Positions 61,582 to 64,000 of a stretch of 64,000 nucleotides of DNA are shown here, in pieces. The first letter of the stretch is position 1. Each line of letters opens with the position of its first letter. The notes under the pieces are model-generated. The model was given only the letters and a program-made list of their open reading frames with translations, searched no databases and was not told the DNA's origin. Origin of the DNA: Gp6-AA45 sp035652075 (GTDB lineage: Bacteria; Acidobacteriota; Vicinamibacteria; Vicinamibacterales; CAVVIG01); the NCBI GenBank assembly GCA_035652075.1, contig DASREL010000116.1:62001-126000 (forward strand). The letters are read 5' to 3'. The translations under genes and the position numbers were made by a program.

Positions 61582-62310
61582 ATGGGTAAAACGCGCCTCG
61601 ACGTCCTCCTCGTCGATCGCGGCCTCGCGCCCACACGCGAACGCGCGCGCGCGCTGATCCTCGCCCGCCAGGTGACTGTCAACGGCATCGTCGTGTCGAA
61701 AGCGGGGGCGCCAGTCGACGTCGATGCCCAGGTCGATCTCGCGACCCCGGATCACCCGTATGTCGGCCGGGGCGGCGTGAAGCTGGCCCATGCGCTGGAC
61801 GTGTTTGCGATCGACCCACGAGGACGCCACGCGCTGGACGTTGGCGCGTCGACCGGCGGTTTCACCGACGTGCTGCTGCAGCGCGGTGCCGAGTCGGTCA
61901 TTGCGCTCGATGTGGGTCACGGACAGCTCGATTGGAAGCTCCGCAACGATCGGCGCGTCATCGTCCGCGAACGCGTCAACGCGCGCGAGTTGACGCGAGA
62001 TGACGTGCCCCACCACGTCACGCTGGTGACGATCGACGTCTCGTTCATCTCGCTTCGACTGATCTTGCCGGCCGTGAAGCCGTTCCTCGATCCGCCCGGC
62101 GACGTCGTCGCACTCGTGAAGCCGCAGTTCGAAGCGGGACGCGACGAAGTCGGCAAGCACGGCCTGGTCACCGATCCGGCCATCCACGACGCGGTGCTCG
62201 TGCGCGTCACCGACGCGGCAGACGCGATGGGATTCCAGCGCATCGCGATGACGCCGTCACCCATCACCGGTGCAACCGGCAATCACGAATTCTTCCTGCA
62301 CCTGCGATGA
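61582..62310 (+). CDS. TlyA family rRNA 2'-O-methyltransferase
   Basis: 242 residues. An S4 domain at the N-terminus (KTRLDVLLVDRGLAPTRERA, ILARQVTVNGIVVSKAG) and a Rossmann FtsJ-like domain with ALDVGASTGGFTDVLLQRGA, LVTIDVSFISLRLILPAV and VALVKPQFEAGRDEVGKHGLV. The last contains the Lys of the K-D-K-E tetrad. TlyA methylates ribose in 16S and 23S rRNA of mycobacteria. GTG 61570 is an alternative start. ATGA-type overlap with panE. Confidence 0.94.
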   Translation: MGKTRLDVLLVDRGLAPTRERARALILARQVTVNGIVVSKAGAPVDVDAQVDLATPDHPYVGRGGVKLAHALDVFAIDPRGRHALDVGASTGGFTDVLLQRGAESVIALDVGHGQLDWKLRNDRRVIVRERVNARELTRDDVPHHVTLVTIDVSFISLRLILPAVKPFLDPPGDVVALVKPQFEAGRDEVGKHGLVTDPAIHDAVLVRVTDAADAMGFQRIAMTPSPITGATGNHEFFLHLR

Positions 62311-63185
62311 ACATCGTCGTCTTCGGCGCGGGGGCGATCGGCAGCATCTATGCGGCGAAGCTGGCCGCGCATCATGACGTCACGGTGATCGCGCGTCCCG
62401 CACACGTCGACGCGATCAACCGCGATGGCCTGCGCGTCACCGGGCGCGAGGAATTCGTCGCACGTGTGCGTGCCCGTACGTCGCTCGACGCGGTCGCCGC
62501 GAATACGTTGATCCTGTTGACGACGAAAGTGAACGGCAATCGGGCGGCGGCGGAAGCGCTCGCGTCGATCGTCCAGCCGGACACCGTGGTCCTGTGCCTG
62601 CAGAACGGACTGCACGGCGAGCGCATACTCAAAGACGTGCTCGGTGCCAGGTGCCAGGTGCTGCGTGCGATTGTTCAATTTGGCGCCATTTTCGCCGGGC
62701 CCGGACACGTCGATCTGAAAGTCGTCGGCTACACCTTGATCGAGCGCCACGCGCGCAGTCAGGCGATCGCGGACCTCTTGAGCGCCGGCGGTCTCGACGG
62801 ACGCCTCTCGGACGACATCGACGTCGACGTGTGGCGGAAACTGATCTTCAACTGCGTCATCAATCCGATCACCGCAATGACGGGCTCGCTCGTCGGCGAC
62901 ATCGCCGATGCGCGCCTGGATCCGCTGAAGCAGCTGGTCATCGACGAGTGTCTCGCGGTCGCCCGCGCCGACGGCGTGACCTTCGACATCGATTTTCAGC
63001 GGGCGCTGCGGGACGTCTTCGGCCAGTCCCGCAACATCGCGTCGATGCGTCAGGATCTGATCAACCGGAAACCGACCGAAATCGATCACATGAACGGCGC
63101 GGTGGTGGCGCTGGGGCGGGAGCACGGAATTGCGTGTCCCGTCAACGCGGCGCTTGTCGCGATCATCAAAGCGATGGAACAATGA
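62307..63185 (+). CDS. panE: 2-dehydropantoate 2-reductase
   Basis: 292 residues. IVVFGAGAIGSIYAAKLAAH for NADPH binding, LLTTKVNGNRAAAEALA, VVLCLQNGLHGER, and the catalytic Lys in VWRKLIFNCVINPITAMTG, typical of the ApbA/PanE family. It reduces ketopantoate to pantoate for coenzyme A synthesis, although PanE-like paralogues with other substrates are common. A short GGTGCCA triplet repeat lies in the middle. It sits unusually between tlyA and nadK. Confidence 0.9.
   Translation: MNIVVFGAGAIGSIYAAKLAAHHDVTVIARPAHVDAINRDGLRVTGREEFVARVRARTSLDAVAANTLILLTTKVNGNRAAAEALASIVQPDTVVLCLQNGLHGERILKDVLGARCQVLRAIVQFGAIFAGPGHVDLKVVGYTLIERHARSQAIADLLSAGGLDGRLSDDIDVDVWRKLIFNCVINPITAMTGSLVGDIADARLDPLKQLVIDECLAVARADGVTFDIDFQRALRDVFGQSRNIASMRQDLINRKPTEIDHMNGAVVALGREHGIACPVNAALVAIIKAMEQ
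62643..62663. repeat. Short GGTGCCA x3 array in panE
   Basis: GGTGCCA, GGTGCCA, GGTGCTG in frame, coding the Gly-Ala-Arg-Cys-Gln-Val segment. Short, so chance is possible; the unit is like 12991-13104 and 24211-24254. Confidence 0.45.
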
Positions 63186-64000
63186 CCCGCGTGACACGCG
63201 TCGGCATCGTCGCCAAGTCGCACCTGCGCGAGGCGACTCCGCATCTGACCGGCATCGCCGCGTGGCTGGCGGACCGCGGCATCGCCACGATCGTCGAGAC
63301 CGCGACCGCGGCGCTCATGCCGGCGGATCAGACCCGTGTCGTCGTCGACAAGCGCGCGCTCGTGGCACAGGTCGACCTCGTCGTCGTGCTCGGCGGCGAC
63401 GGCACGCTGCTGTCGATGGCGGATCGCATCGGCGCTGCCGGCGCCAGCGTGCCGATCCTCGGCGTCAACTTCGGCAGCCTCGGATTCCTGACCGAAGTGA
63501 CGCTCGGCGAGATGTACAAGACGCTCGAAGCGGCCGTCGACGGCCGCGCGCCGATCGAAGAACGCATGATGCTGCGCTCGACGACGGTGCGCGCGAACGG
63601 CAGCGTGCCCGACTACATTGCGCTGAATGACGTGGTGATCACGAAGGCCGCACGATCGCGGATGATCGATTTATCGGTATCGATCGGCGACGAGTTCGTG
63701 ACGCGGGTCAAAGCCGACGGCCTGATCGTGGCGACGCCGACAGGTTCCACCGCCTACAACCTCGCCGCCGGCGGACCGATCGTGCAGCCCACGCTCGACG
63801 CGCTGATTCTGACGCCGATCGCGCCGCACACCCTGACGAACCGGCCGATCGTCGTGCCGTCAGGATCGCCCGTCCGCGTCCAGCCGAACATCGACGATCG
63901 CGACGAACTGTACGTGACGTTCGATGGCCAGACCGGCTTCCAGTTGCAGGCCGGCGACGAGATCCGGATCTGCCGCGCCGATCGCGCACTGCGGCTGATC
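63182..64000 (+). CDS. nadK: NAD kinase (3' partial)
   Basis: 273 codons to the window end with no stop, so the last residues are missing. VGIVAKSHLREATPHLTG, VVVLGGDGTLLSMADRI (the GGDGT motif), PILGVNFGSLGFLTEV, IALNDVVITKA (the NE/D motif) and DGLIVATPTGSTAYNLAAGGPI are all present. It phosphorylates NAD to NADP. The ATG overlaps the panE stop as ATGA. In related genomes recN usually follows, just outside the window. Confidence 0.95.
   Translation, partial: MTRVTRVGIVAKSHLREATPHLTGIAAWLADRGIATIVETATAALMPADQTRVVVDKRALVAQVDLVVVLGGDGTLLSMADRIGAAGASVPILGVNFGSLGFLTEVTLGEMYKTLEAAVDGRAPIEERMMLRSTTVRANGSVPDYIALNDVVITKAARSRMIDLSVSIGDEFVTRVKADGLIVATPTGSTAYNLAAGGPIVQPTLDALILTPIAPHTLTNRPIVVPSGSPVRVQPNIDDRDELYVTFDGQTGFQLQAGDEIRICRADRALRLI

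Overview
The window is GC-rich, densely coded bacterial DNA from a Gram-negative organism: it carries lpxB, lpxD, an RND pump and outer-membrane proteins. Gene content (many secreted peptidases, PD40 propellers, Hsp20/DnaK/GroESL cluster, AMMECR1/Memo, an omega subunit of the short divergent type) and the style of the intergenic repeats suggest an Acidobacteriota member, perhaps class Vicinamibacteria. That assignment is an inference from memory, not a database result. I see no rRNA or tRNA gene, CRISPR array, IS element or prophage, and no gene-free stretch longer than about 210 bases.

Layout. 1-3.3 kb: end of a large membrane protein, a PIG-V/Gpi18-like mannosyltransferase and a zinc-type dehydrogenase. 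3.3-6.4 kb: FmdB zinc ribbon, DUF2089 and SHOCT-like regulators behind a striking palindromic promoter, a secreted M28 peptidase and a decayed four-helix-bundle gene. 6.4-13.7 kb: RND pump plus adaptor, then a Cu(+)-type P-ATPase with its CueR-like regulator. 13.7-20 kb: a three-gene sensor operon (GGDEF-EAL regulator, histidine kinase, single-domain regulator), an M49-like peptidase, AlgH and a pseudo-receiver/PAS protein. 19.8-24.2 kb: UdgX, QueG, aconitase. 24.4-31 kb: AmtB, a PLP decarboxylase, DUF1810, a PD40 propeller and an MFS transporter. 31-33.8 kb: an osmoprotectant ABC transporter with fused permease and binding domains, and two tiny charged proteins. 33.7-42.7 kb: a long minus-strand run with an outer-membrane barrel, matrixin protease, lpxB, paired M16 peptidases and lpxD. 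42.7-48.5 kb: MgtC, S1/P1 nuclease-like protein, YdjM-like protein, endonuclease IV, PepSY protein, AMMECR1 and Memo. 48.5-52.5 kb: gatCA and a metallopeptidase/ATP-grasp pair. 52.2-57.6 kb: rpoZ and the dnaK-hsp20-groES-groEL cluster. 57.7-64 kb: a housekeeping run (hsp20, ymdB-like, xseA, xseB, prenyl synthase, tlyA, panE, and nadK cut by the window end).

The most unusual feature is not a gene. About twenty short elements, roughly one per 3 kb, are built from degenerate 7-bp or 9-bp direct repeats, often followed by the same units inverted so that they form long imperfect hairpins. The unit differs between loci but several units recur. They lie between convergent genes, across start and stop codons, and in frame inside proteins (CopA linker, DnaK tail, XseA, LpxB, YdjM-like, GatA). 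At least three secreted peptidases have N-termini or signal peptides written by such sequence.

A second theme is leaderless transcription. At fmdB, merR, acnA, the PD40 gene, the nuclease, the YdjM-like gene, gatC and dnaK, a -10 hexamer sits 5-7 nt before the start codon and no Shine-Dalgarno is visible. Two divergent pairs share a single symmetric -10 region. Genes inside operons instead use ATGA overlaps or clear GGAGG sites.
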